Assembly: GCF_000379445.1 (NCBI RefSeq)
Contig: NZ_KB902239.1
Coordinates: 145-64,144, forward strand
Reading direction: 5' to 3'
Origin: Fangia hongkongensis FSC776 = DSM 21703
Lineage (GTDB): Bacteria; Pseudomonadota; Gammaproteobacteria; Francisellales; Francisellaceae
DNA length: 64,000 nucleotides
This document shows positions 29,094 to 38,203 of this stretch, in pieces. The notes under the pieces are model-generated. The model saw only the letters and a program-made list of their open reading frames with translations, was not told the origin of the DNA and made no database searches. Every line of letters starts with the position of its first letter. Position 1 is the first letter of the stretch. Position numbers and translations under genes: made by a program.

Positions 29094-30623
29094 ATGCAAG
29101 TGAGTAGCAAGTTTAAAAAAACATTAATTTCATTAGGTATCATGGCTGGAGCAACATGCTCAATCGGTTTTGCAGATACAATTGGTAAAAGCTATACGCT
29201 TGAGCTTGATAACAACGGTTATTATGCACCAGATCAGGAAATAGAGGTGCATAACGATGATCTTAAAGATGATCTTAAAATTAACATTGCAGATGCGCCT
29301 GAGACTAAAGCTGTCACAAGCGCACAAAAAGTGAAAAATGTGCCGACAACTGTGGTGACTAAAGCAGAAAACAAAGAGGCGGTTGTATTACCAAAGTCTA
29401 AAGAGAATGATAAGGTAATGGCTGGTCAACTTGACAACCAAGATACTGTAACTTTACATACTGCTCAAGTTCTTGCTAAGCATGCAAACAGTTCTACAGA
29501 GTTAAATAGTAATAAGAAGGTAGAAACTGTGCCGAGTTCCACTAATGCAAAGAATGTGATAGTAGAGCAGACAGTAGCTACTCATCCATCGCAAAAATCT
29601 CTTTCTGAGCATAGTGTGGAAGAGACGAGCAAAGTCAAGAAAGACAAGCCTCTGAAAAGTGGCAAAAAACTGTCAGAAGTGAGGATAAAAGAAAATACGC
29701 AGGGTACTAAAAAAGATGAGCCATTGCAAAAGCCTGTCACAGAAAAGAAAGGTTCAATTAACCCTCCTCAAGTGCATAAGGCAGCAAAAGTAGCAACACC
29801 AGTAGTATCAAACAATAAAGTTGATCCAAATGAAAAGCCTATGCTTGAGAACACAAAAAAGATAATGGCAAATGCTGTACCTAAAAAAGAAAAACCAAAG
29901 GCAGTTGTTGCTGAAAAGGCATCAGTTATAGCAAAAGATGACGCAAAAACAATGAAAGCACTCAAAGAGGAAAATGCCAAAAGGGTTCAAGCACTGCTAA
30001 ATAAGACGGAAGCTGGTGATGCTATACAAACACCAAGAGGATTAAAAGCATCTGAAGGAACTGAAGCCAAGTTGGACCATGATACAAATAAAATATTACA
30101 AAGTAGCAAAATGCCTTTAGAGCCTGCAAATAATGTAAAGGAAACAAAGGACGTTTTAGCAAATGTTAAGCCTAAGCATATGACAGTAGCTAATAATCCA
30201 GAGCATGAAAGTCAGGACATTATCAAAGCGCTAAGCACACAAAAAGTTGTTTATGGCAATGTTGTTGCCTACTTGCTTGAACATCCGGCGCATCCATATC
30301 GCGTGTACTTTAATTTTGATGAGGCCGCAATCAAAGACAAGCAAGACAATGTACTTAAAGTGTTTATTCATGATTACACTAAGCAGAAAAAAGAAAATGA
30401 AATCGTGCTTGTAGGGCGTACAGATGAGCTTGGTTCTGATAAATATAATTATAATCTGGGGTTACTGCGTGCAGAGCGTGTCAAAGAGATGATGGTGCAT
30501 CGATATCATCTGAGTCCTGAGAATATATATACCTTTTCTTATGGCAAAGGTGCAGCACTATCTCCTGCTAGTGATCATATGCTTAACCGCAGCGTAACAA
30601 TGTTGTTTTTAGCAAAAAAATAG
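29094..30623 (+). CDS. secreted OmpA-domain protein with a long Lys-rich linker
   Basis: A 509-residue protein. A signal peptide is predicted (cleavage after GFA near residue 26). A region of about 350 residues, low-complexity and rich in Lys, Ala, Val, Thr and Glu, follows. The C-terminal OmpA-like peptidoglycan-binding domain (about 395-505) contains GRTDELGSDKYNYNLGLLRAERV and LNRSVTM. The ATG at 29094 has GGTGGAGG 5 bases upstream; an upstream TTG (29040) lacks these. Position between TadF and the ATPase suggests it anchors the pilus machine to the cell wall, with the linker spanning the periplasm. OmpA-domain proteins are known in other Tad loci. Confidence 0.85.
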   Translation: MQVSSKFKKTLISLGIMAGATCSIGFADTIGKSYTLELDNNGYYAPDQEIEVHNDDLKDDLKINIADAPETKAVTSAQKVKNVPTTVVTKAENKEAVVLPKSKENDKVMAGQLDNQDTVTLHTAQVLAKHANSSTELNSNKKVETVPSSTNAKNVIVEQTVATHPSQKSLSEHSVEETSKVKKDKPLKSGKKLSEVRIKENTQGTKKDEPLQKPVTEKKGSINPPQVHKAAKVATPVVSNNKVDPNEKPMLENTKKIMANAVPKKEKPKAVVAEKASVIAKDDAKTMKALKEENAKRVQALLNKTEAGDAIQTPRGLKASEGTEAKLDHDTNKILQSSKMPLEPANNVKETKDVLANVKPKHMTVANNPEHESQDIIKALSTQKVVYGNVVAYLLEHPAHPYRVYFNFDEAAIKDKQDNVLKVFIHDYTKQKKENEIVLVGRTDELGSDKYNYNLGLLRAERVKEMMVHRYHLSPENIYTFSYGKGAALSPASDHMLNRSVTMLFLAKK

Positions 30624-30631
30624 GGGGCGGT

Positions 30632-31888
30632 ATGAAGCACGAAAATACACAAGAGTCAAAATTTAAAGAAGAAATTATGAGTCAGTTGGCTGATGTTGAT
30701 CTTGAAGATGTTGATAAATCAGTATTACAAAAAGATATCCAGCGTGCGATTAATGTGCTCTCTAGAGAAAGACGTTATTTGATGACAGAAGAGCAAAAAC
30801 ATAAGCTTTCAGATGCGATCTATGATGATATTTTTGGCTTTGGTGTGCTGCAAGATTTCATTGAGGATGAATCCATTACAGATATATTAATCAATGGTTG
30901 TAGGGATGTCTATTTCGAACAAGGCGGGATGTTACAACGTTTTGATGAAACATTGTTTAATAATGAAAATGAGCTTAGAAGGTACGCACAAAGACTCGTT
31001 GCCAAGGTTAACAAACGGATTGATGAAGTAGTACCATATTGTGATGCACGGATTGATGGGGTCGGGCGTGTAAATGTGATTATCCCGCCTATTGGTTTAG
31101 ATGGAACACTCATCTCTATTCGTAAGTTTAAAAAGTCGACTTTTGGTTTAGAGGATCTGGCAAACTTTGGTGCCTTTACACCACAGATGTGTATGCTGTT
31201 TGATTTATTTGCAAAATCAAGAGCTAATATTATTATCAGCGGTGGGACAGGCTCTGGTAAAACAACGCTTCTTAATGCTGTATCACAATCAATCCCTTCG
31301 CAATACCGGATTATCACCATTGAAGATACCGCTGAGCTTAATCTAAAACAAGATCATGTGGTTCGAATGGAAAGTCGACCACCTAGCATTGAAGGCACAG
31401 GCGAGGTTAGTATTCGAAAACTTCTTGTCAATGCACTTCGGATGCGGCCTGATTTGATTGTGGTTGGGGAGTGTCGTAGTGGTGAGGCCTATGATATGGT
31501 GCAGGCAATGAACACAGGACATGATGGGTCAATGTCAACGCTTCACTCCAACAACTCTCGCGATGCGATTAACCGTATTGTAGCAATGTCAATGATGGCG
31601 CAGGGGAATAACTTCCCTGTTCGTTATATTCAGCGCCAAGTGATAGAGTCTATTAATGTTATTATTCATGTTTCTCGTATGCGTGATGGCAAAAGGCGTG
31701 TGACAGAAGTCTCTAACTTAATTGGTCTTGAAGGGGATACGCCGGTCATTAATAACATCTTTCGTTATAATCACACATTGGATAGATATGATATCGATTT
31801 AATCAGTCAGAACTCACAGCTTTATCAAAAGATCATTAACTCTGGTTTTGAAAGTGAGCTTCATGGGGTTTTTAGGGGGGTAACATGA
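30632..31888 (+). CDS. cpaF: pilus assembly ATPase CpaF/TadA
   Basis: A 418-residue hexameric secretion ATPase of the type II/IV family powering pilus extension, and probably retraction. The Walker A motif is [12 protein letters not shown] (near 204-215), followed by the Walker B segment [18 protein letters not shown] and the His box [23 protein letters not shown] precedes the ATG. The stop overlaps tadB by 4 bases. Bears the pilus gene name tadA in other species. Confidence 0.95.
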   Translation: MKHENTQESKFKEEIMSQLADVDLEDVDKSVLQKDIQRAINVLSRERRYLMTEEQKHKLSDAIYDDIFGFGVLQDFIEDESITDILINGCRDVYFEQGGMLQRFDETLFNNENELRRYAQRLVAKVNKRIDEVVPYCDARIDGVGRVNVIIPPIGLDGTLISIRKFKKSTFGLEDLANFGAFTPQMCMLFDLFAKSRANIIISGGTGSGKTTLLNAVSQSIPSQYRIITIEDTAELNLKQDHVVRMESRPPSIEGTGEVSIRKLLVNALRMRPDLIVVGECRSGEAYDMVQAMNTGHDGSMSTLHSNNSRDAINRIVAMSMMAQGNNFPVRYIQRQVIESINVIIHVSRMRDGKRRVTEVSNLIGLEGDTPVINNIFRYNHTLDRYDIDLISQNSQLYQKIINSGFESELHGVFRGVT

Positions 31889-32814
31889 TTTTACTTATTA
31901 TCTTTCTTCTTGCATTAGCCACGGTGTCTATCCTTGGGTATTTAGATGCGAGAAAGCAAAATGCGATATTGAGGCTTTATTTTGGTTATATGTCCAAAAA
32001 GGTGTTAAAAGAAAGCACATACATTCGAACAGAAAACTTAATTAGTCAGACACGTTCGAGAAAAAGTGGCTTTCTTATCTGGCTTAATGCAGTATCGTTT
32101 CGTATCGGTGGAATGAAAGTGATGGCAATTACTTTATCTATCTGTATGGCTGTCTCACTTGGTGTGTATTACCTTGTTTCCCACTACACTATTATGAGCC
32201 ATTTTTTTATTCCGTTAGTGGTATTTTTATTGTTATTTATTTATCTATTTTCTTATTTGAAGCAAAGACGTCTAATACGTTATGTTCAAGATATTCCAAC
32301 AGCGCTTGGTGTATTAAGTAGTAATATTTCGTCAGGGAAAAGCTTAGAGGCGGCTTATGATACAATGCTAAAATCACTACGTGAGAGTATCTTTTCACAA
32401 GAGTTAAAACGACTCAATAACCAGATTAAATCAGGCAAACCGCCCGAGGAAGTGTTCACGCATTCACTTACACGTTTTCCTTATCGCCCGTATGTGTTGT
32501 TTGTGGCTACCATGATGGCGTGTTATAAAGGTGGTAACTCGTTTAAAAAGTCGCTAAATCGGATTGCAAAAATTGTCCAAAATGATCAGCGTTTGAATAA
32601 GCGAAAAAGAGCAATTTCAGGTGAAGCAAGAGCCTCAATATTAATGCTTGCCTGTTTTCCTTTTGTCTTTTTTATTCTGATGTCATTTGTTAACCCTGAG
32701 AGTATTCATTTTCTATTGAATGATTCAACGGGTATTTATGTTGTTTACTATCTTCTTATCAGTGAAGCCTCCGGTATCCTTATCAGTTATATTCTCTACA
32801 GGAGGGCAGGATAA
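31885..32814 (+). CDS. tadB: inner-membrane platform protein TadB
   Basis: A 309-residue GspF-like membrane protein. Two N-terminal hydrophobic segments, a cytosolic type II secretion F domain (about 130-250, with GVLSSNISSGKSLEAAYD) and two C-terminal membrane segments are seen. It pairs with TadC to form the platform contacted by the ATPase. It overlaps cpaF by 4 bases and shares one base with tadC (TAATG). Confidence 0.92.
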   Translation: MILLIIFLLALATVSILGYLDARKQNAILRLYFGYMSKKVLKESTYIRTENLISQTRSRKSGFLIWLNAVSFRIGGMKVMAITLSICMAVSLGVYYLVSHYTIMSHFFIPLVVFLLLFIYLFSYLKQRRLIRYVQDIPTALGVLSSNISSGKSLEAAYDTMLKSLRESIFSQELKRLNNQIKSGKPPEEVFTHSLTRFPYRPYVLFVATMMACYKGGNSFKKSLNRIAKIVQNDQRLNKRKRAISGEARASILMLACFPFVFFILMSFVNPESIHFLLNDSTGIYVVYYLLISEASGILISYILYRRAG

Positions 32815-33650
32815 TGGCGTATATTATTTTTTTTGTACTCATATTAGCACTTGTTTATATGCTTTATTCGCCATCTGATCGCAGAGTAAAAGCATTTATT
32901 AATAATACTCATAAAACAGATGAGAAGGCAAGTTTGTTTGGTGGTTTTAAAGCCCTGTATACTAGAATATCGCTTTTAAATCGCACTAATGCACTTGAGA
33001 AATTCGGTGTAAGCAAATTCAATATATTTGTTTTTTTTCATAGTAATAAGCTCTATTTTGGCTTTGCTGTTTGTTTACTTTTAGTTATAACACATCATTT
33101 ATTGATGGGCATTTTTGCTTTTATTATATTTTTATTTATACCTGATATATTAGTTTCGTTTCGTGAAAAACGACTATACAAAGATTTTTTGAATGATCAG
33201 CCGATTGTAATGGAAATGATAGCTATTTATATTCAGGCAGGAAATAATTTTGAAAAAGCCCTAGGCCTTGTGATTAAAGATATTGCGCCGATTAACAAAT
33301 CTTGGCTTTATCAAGTCAATTTACTGATACAAAATACACGATTGTTTGGACTTAGAGAGGCAATGGAGTTATTTGGTAAAACATTTATTGATTCAGATAA
33401 TATTACAAAGTTTGCCTATTCTATGATTGCCGCTTTTGATAATGGCACACCGATTGTTGATATGTTATTAACCGATGCAGAAGATTTACGAGAGCTAATA
33501 TATCTTGATATGGAGGAAAGAATGTCGTCATTGCCTACTAAATTAAGCGTTCCAATGATTTTGTTTTTTCTGATGCCAATTCCAATTATTATTTTGGCGC
33601 CACAATTTTTAATGTACTTAAAGCCAGTGCTAGGGGGCTACATGCACTAA
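32814..33650 (+). CDS. tadC: inner-membrane platform protein TadC
   Basis: A 278-residue GspF-like membrane protein and partner of TadB. A hydrophobic N terminus, two helices near 80-115, the F domain with YIQAGNNFEKALGLV, and a C-terminal hydrophobic segment (PMILFFLMPIPIIILAP) are present. It starts within the tadB stop codon. The next gene, tadG, begins 125 bp later. Confidence 0.92.
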   Translation: MAYIIFFVLILALVYMLYSPSDRRVKAFINNTHKTDEKASLFGGFKALYTRISLLNRTNALEKFGVSKFNIFVFFHSNKLYFGFAVCLLLVITHHLLMGIFAFIIFLFIPDILVSFREKRLYKDFLNDQPIVMEMIAIYIQAGNNFEKALGLVIKDIAPINKSWLYQVNLLIQNTRLFGLREAMELFGKTFIDSDNITKFAYSMIAAFDNGTPIVDMLLTDAEDLRELIYLDMEERMSSLPTKLSVPMILFFLMPIPIIILAPQFLMYLKPVLGGYMH

Positions 33651-33775
33651 AGTTAAGCTTTTATAATATTAAGTTGCATTTAATACACAGTGGCAAAATT
33701 GCAAATTTTAACACTTACAGAGCTAAGCTCTTCTATGATTTTGCTAGTTACCCATAAATAACTTTGGGGGAAGTT

Positions 33776-35353
33776 ATGAAACAATATGTAATAAAGTTTA
33801 TTCAATCACAACGCGGTGCGTATACAATAATGACAGCGCTTATGCTGCCGGGTATTTTGCTTTTTATGGGCTTAGGCATTGGTATACTAGCGTTGTTAAA
33901 CGACAAAGCAGAGCTCGGTGATGCCAGTGAAGCTGCTGCATTTGCAATGGCAGAGGAGAATAAAGGGAATAATACTAGTGTTAATAATGCAATTAGCCAG
34001 TCGATCTATCAATTTTATTTTCCACATTTACATAATATTGGCAGTAGTAATCAATTTGAAGTTGGGTTTAGACAAGCACCTAATTCTGGAGGGGGTACTC
34101 ACTTGGAAAATCATTGGAGCTACTATTGTCAGGTTACAGATCCTATATATAGTGGTGGGAAATATTATCGGGCTTCAGGAGAAAACTTTAAATTTAACTC
34201 TTTTGCAGGAAATCTATTTGGTAGTATGGGATTTAAAACACTGGAAAAGGTTGTAAATACCGGATTGGCAAAAAATGGCGGAGGAAATTTAGTTACACCG
34301 GGGAGTAGGACTTGCTTTTGCGCTTATGGGTATACGGGAACGTATCCACATTGTACTAAAGTACCTAGTGGTGGGGGTGCGCATAGGTTGGCGATATCTT
34401 TTGTGATAGATGTAAGTGACTCAGTTACGTCTGGTGTTTTTTTGCAGGTAAAAGAACTTATAAAAAAATTAGCACAACGTCTATCTCATTGGGGTGGGAT
34501 AAATATTTATGGAGTACGTGTGCAAGCGATTTCTTTTAGTACCAATATGACTATTAATGGGGTTTCTCCACTATCAACACTGAAAGGAAAACTTGCAGAT
34601 ACTATAAACAATAAATCTTATCTAGATTCTTCTATATATACGGAATGTGCTGCTGGTTGTAAAAATAATAGTGCAACAAGATTTTATGAATTATTTCATA
34701 CAGATGAGTATAATAAATTTATAAATAACTTAAACAGCTTTAGCTTTTCAGGTGGCAAGTCTACCCTATCTGCGCCTTTTTTATATGCAAGTAGAGAGTT
34801 ATATACAAAAACGGATAATCGAGATACTATAGTTGTTCTAATCACAGATGGTCATACAGAAGGCAGTAGCTCTGCTAAACGGTGTTCAGTAAAAAATGGG
34901 ACTAAATGTGAGGAGTTAGAAAAGTTGGATGAGGAAAGTGCGTTTGCTGAAATTAGGAAACGATTTAATTTAAAATATAAGGGATACAGTGCTTTATTGA
35001 TACAAGTTCCGGGGAAAAAAGGCAATAGGAACTATTTTAATGATAATTTTTTGAGGAGTATTTTTCCAAAAAAGACTTACGGATCTCACCGTCAGAGTTT
35101 AACAAGTGCTGATATGAATAATCTTGATAGCCTTGCTTATCGGCTTCAGAATCTGCTTTTACGTATTTGGAATGATCAGGGAAGCTCTAGTCTTTCCCCT
35201 CCAGTAAAAACAATTTCTCATGCATACCTTCCTGATAGTGAAGGTGCGCATAAAATCACTGGAAAACTGTCGCACAGCGCTTTTGCGGTGTCGACAAGTT
35301 CTCCGCAATTAATCTACCGCTGGAATCAATCTGAGGTACCTTTACCGCATTAG
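33776..35353 (+). CDS. tadG: TadG-like pilus protein with vWA domain (copy 1)
   Basis: A 525-residue protein. The N terminus is pilin-like: RG/AYTIMTALMLPGILL, a prepilin-type helix lacking Glu at +5, as usual for TadG. A segment of about 180 residues follows. A half EGF-like motif is CFCAYGYTGTYPHC. A von Willebrand A domain has the MIDAS signature DVSDS, then TDGH. It ends with the tail LIYRWNQSEVPLPH. The ATG at 33776 sits 5 bases after GGGGG; an in-frame TTG at 33764 is unlikely. It has a paralogue at 59008-60540. Confidence 0.85.
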   Translation: MKQYVIKFIQSQRGAYTIMTALMLPGILLFMGLGIGILALLNDKAELGDASEAAAFAMAEENKGNNTSVNNAISQSIYQFYFPHLHNIGSSNQFEVGFRQAPNSGGGTHLENHWSYYCQVTDPIYSGGKYYRASGENFKFNSFAGNLFGSMGFKTLEKVVNTGLAKNGGGNLVTPGSRTCFCAYGYTGTYPHCTKVPSGGGAHRLAISFVIDVSDSVTSGVFLQVKELIKKLAQRLSHWGGINIYGVRVQAISFSTNMTINGVSPLSTLKGKLADTINNKSYLDSSIYTECAAGCKNNSATRFYELFHTDEYNKFINNLNSFSFSGGKSTLSAPFLYASRELYTKTDNRDTIVVLITDGHTEGSSSAKRCSVKNGTKCEELEKLDEESAFAEIRKRFNLKYKGYSALLIQVPGKKGNRNYFNDNFLRSIFPKKTYGSHRQSLTSADMNNLDSLAYRLQNLLLRIWNDQGSSSLSPPVKTISHAYLPDSEGAHKITGKLSHSAFAVSTSSPQLIYRWNQSEVPLPH

Positions 35354-35558
35354 TAATTTGTTGCGTATCGTTACAGTAAAACTTGAAAATTCAGTAGGAA
35401 ACTATCTCTTTTTACATCTATTTACATTTTTTTCGCAAAACTATAAATCTGCCTTTCAAGCCGAGTTTAATCTATTGATTGACGTTAGAGGGGATGCGTC
35501 ATTTGTCACTTGTGATGAATTCTAATGTTTAACTGGGGAGTAAAAAGCAGGTTGGGGT

Positions 35559-36269
35559 ATGGGAAAAGCGATTAATAGTATATCTAAAGTCATTCAATTG
35601 AGCGCAATTTTAAGCATGTTCACATTAGTTGGATGTACAACTGTAATCAGTGGAGAGGTAAGTAGGACAGCGAATATTAGTGATGCAAGTAAAGAAAGGT
35701 TATTCAATGAGACAAGTAATTATCAGGCATTAGCTAAGTTATATCAAACGGAACTAAAGGCACAGCCATCGAGTGTAAAAGTAAGGCTGAAGCTTGTTGA
35801 TACCTATATTCAGATGCACAACACCATTGCCGCAAGTTTCTATTTAGATCCCTTATTAAAAGCCTCCCCTGATAATGCAAAGGCGCTGTTACTCAAAGCT
35901 AAAATATTCTACAGCAAAGATGATTTGCATTTGGCAAAACAATATGTTGAGAAGAGTATTCAAATAAATAACACCGCTGTCGCCAATGTGCTCCTTGGGA
36001 AGATTTATACCAGAGAGAAGGATTATAAAAATGCAATAGCATCCTTTAAAACAGCATGGCATCAAGACTTCGATCAAGATAAGTCAATTAATAACATTGC
36101 AGTTGTTTACTTAGCAGAGAAAAAATATCACGAAGTTATTGAGCTTTTATATCCGCTTTATATCAATGGAAATTACGATAAAAAAGTTATTAATAATCTG
36201 GCATACGCTCTTTATAGCATTGGCGAGAAGGAAAAAGCGCGTGTTGTTTCTCAAAGCGTGTATCGATAG
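35559..36269 (+). CDS. tadD: TPR lipoprotein TadD
   Basis: A 236-residue outer-membrane lipoprotein. The lipobox is LVGC (Cys near residue 27). Several tetratricopeptide repeats follow, e.g. AKALLLKAKIFYSKDDLHLA and AVANVLLGKIYTREKDYKNA. TadD acts as the pilotin/assembly factor of the secretin in Tad systems. The next gene begins 9 bases downstream, joining the pilus locus to the glycan-type genes. Confidence 0.86.
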   Translation: MGKAINSISKVIQLSAILSMFTLVGCTTVISGEVSRTANISDASKERLFNETSNYQALAKLYQTELKAQPSSVKVRLKLVDTYIQMHNTIAASFYLDPLLKASPDNAKALLLKAKIFYSKDDLHLAKQYVEKSIQINNTAVANVLLGKIYTREKDYKNAIASFKTAWHQDFDQDKSINNIAVVYLAEKKYHEVIELLYPLYINGNYDKKVINNLAYALYSIGEKEKARVVSQSVYR

Positions 36270-36278
36270 GGAGGGGGT

Positions 36279-37205
36279 ATGATTTTATCTAAAGAGAAAG
36301 CATCTAAGAATCTTGTGGCTATCACTTTTTTAACAGATCCCATTATTGTTTTAGCATTAATAGGGTTTCTTATGGTTCAGCTATGGGCATTTATTATTGA
36401 TTACCATGGCATTAGTGTACAAGATACGGTGCTTTTTTGGTTTTTAGGGGTGTTTTTTTATTATTTGGCGCACCTATTTTATGAATTTTCGAATAGGTAT
36501 GAGAAATTAAACTATATTGCAAATTCATTCAAAGCTATCTCTTATATTGTGATACTGCAATTATGCTTTATTGCTTTTATGGTCACTTATGCGCCACTGT
36601 CACCTTTCCCCTACTTTGATCACATTGTAAATAACTGGGATTTGACTCTTGGGTTTAATGTTGCAAATTTTTGTCAATATTTTCAGCATCAGCAGCCTGA
36701 GACGTTTTCATTTTTTTATTATATTTATGGTACTGGATTAAAAATAGCAATTGCCAGCTATTTAATTCTTGGTATTACCTTGTTTACAAAGCGATTTCAA
36801 AAAAGTTTAGTGTTATTTGCATTGATCAGTGTAATTACGCTTCTGATTATATTTTTTTTCCCTATACTGTCTCCTGTTTCATCCTATCCTGATGCTAAAC
36901 ATTGTCTGGTGCACTTTTATGATTATGTTACGCCAATACTTAAATTTAGAAAAACACATCTTAACCCTGTAAATGACGATGTGTCGTTTCCAAGCTATCA
37001 CGTTATTTTGATTCTAACTGTTGCTTACGGCTTATGGTCACGCTTTAAGTGGATGAACTGTCTGTTAGTTCTAATGGTGATTCTAATTACTTTAAGCACG
37101 CTTGTTTTGGGGCAGCACTATTTGGTCGATGTGCTATGTAGTTATTTATTGTTCTTTGTAGTTTGGTTAATTGAGGCTTTTAGAAGCAAGAGGATAGTAT
37201 TATGA
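36279..37205 (+). CDS. membrane phosphatase, PAP2 superfamily (first of pair)
   Basis: A 308-residue polytopic inner-membrane protein. The PAP2 motifs are SFPSYHVILI (the PSGH-type motif as PSYH) and GQHYLVDVLCSY (His and Asp of the charge relay), placed at the C terminus as in the AUR1-like PAP2_3 group. It may dephosphorylate an isoprenoid or lipid phosphate facing the periplasm. It lies 9 bases after tadD and overlaps the next PAP2 gene by 4 bases, so it belongs to the same transcript. The actual substrate is unknown. Confidence 0.8.
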   Translation: MILSKEKASKNLVAITFLTDPIIVLALIGFLMVQLWAFIIDYHGISVQDTVLFWFLGVFFYYLAHLFYEFSNRYEKLNYIANSFKAISYIVILQLCFIAFMVTYAPLSPFPYFDHIVNNWDLTLGFNVANFCQYFQHQQPETFSFFYYIYGTGLKIAIASYLILGITLFTKRFQKSLVLFALISVITLLIIFFFPILSPVSSYPDAKHCLVHFYDYVTPILKFRKTHLNPVNDDVSFPSYHVILILTVAYGLWSRFKWMNCLLVLMVILITLSTLVLGQHYLVDVLCSYLLFFVVWLIEAFRSKRIVL

Positions 37206-38203
37206 GCTATCAGGGGAATATAAATCAACCTAGTCGTGATGCATTATTTACTTTTAGAGTCTGCGTTATTTTAATTTTAGCGATTGGTATTATAACTACT
37301 ACTATTAACTTTGTATTTACAGACTATCAGCTTTATCAAGGTCAAGCAGGGACATTAGGAGTTCTTGTTTTATTTGTTGCTGTAATGTTAATATTTTTTA
37401 TTTGCCGTTTACCGAAATATCTTAATTTTAGTTATCGTTATTCTAAACGCACTGGTATTTTACTCCGTGTGCTGGCTATTTTACTAATAGCTTCAACAGT
37501 GATGAGCTTTTTTGCAGGCTCTGTTGCCTTAACGCCTTTTAAGCCAATTGATAAGGTTTTATATCATCTAGATATGATACTCGGCTTTCAGCAAAATTAT
37601 TGGTTGTCAGTGGTGTATAAAATGCCTTGGCTGCATGAGCTTCTAACAATTGCATACTATTCATTAACCCCGCAGGTTTTAATATTGCCTTTTGTTGCGG
37701 TATTTTTGACATCAGAGGAAAGAATATATGATTATTTTAATAAGGTGTTTTTACTCAATGTTATTGGTTTTAGTATCTACTACTTCTTGCCGACCGCGTC
37801 GCCAGCAAGCCTTTTAAATCATCAATACCTAGTTAAAGGGCAAATTAACTTGGCACAGCAGTTTATTACGCTGCACTCAGGAAAGTTGCCACATGTATTA
37901 GGTGAAGGACTTATTAGCTTTCCCTCTTTTCATGTGATTTGGAGCTTAATGGTCACGTTGCTATTTAGGAAAACATGGCTCTTTTATCCACTGCTAATAT
38001 TAAATATTTTTTTATGGTGCGGGACGGTACTTTTAGGCTGGCACTATATTGTTGATGTTATCGCGTCATTTATATTAGTTGTAATGGTTTATATCCCATA
38101 TAAGAGGCTACTTCGAGTGCTCTATTTTGCGATGACTCAAGTAAAGAGAAGGGCGCTACGAGGTCAAAGCCGTACTATTAAATCTCAGGGAGAGACTGCA
38201 TGA
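37202..38203 (+). CDS. membrane phosphatase, PAP2 superfamily (second of pair)
   Basis: A 333-residue polytopic protein related to its upstream neighbour in layout, with motifs LISFPSFHVIWSLM and GWHYIVDVIASF. About six to seven membrane helices are visible and the C terminus is basic. It overlaps both neighbours by 4 bases. Two PAP2 enzymes in series could act on different lipid phosphates, for example undecaprenyl diphosphate recycling and a lipid head-group transfer, but this is speculative. Confidence 0.8.
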   Translation: MSYQGNINQPSRDALFTFRVCVILILAIGIITTTINFVFTDYQLYQGQAGTLGVLVLFVAVMLIFFICRLPKYLNFSYRYSKRTGILLRVLAILLIASTVMSFFAGSVALTPFKPIDKVLYHLDMILGFQQNYWLSVVYKMPWLHELLTIAYYSLTPQVLILPFVAVFLTSEERIYDYFNKVFLLNVIGFSIYYFLPTASPASLLNHQYLVKGQINLAQQFITLHSGKLPHVLGEGLISFPSFHVIWSLMVTLLFRKTWLFYPLLILNIFLWCGTVLLGWHYIVDVIASFILVVMVYIPYKRLLRVLYFAMTQVKRRALRGQSRTIKSQGETA

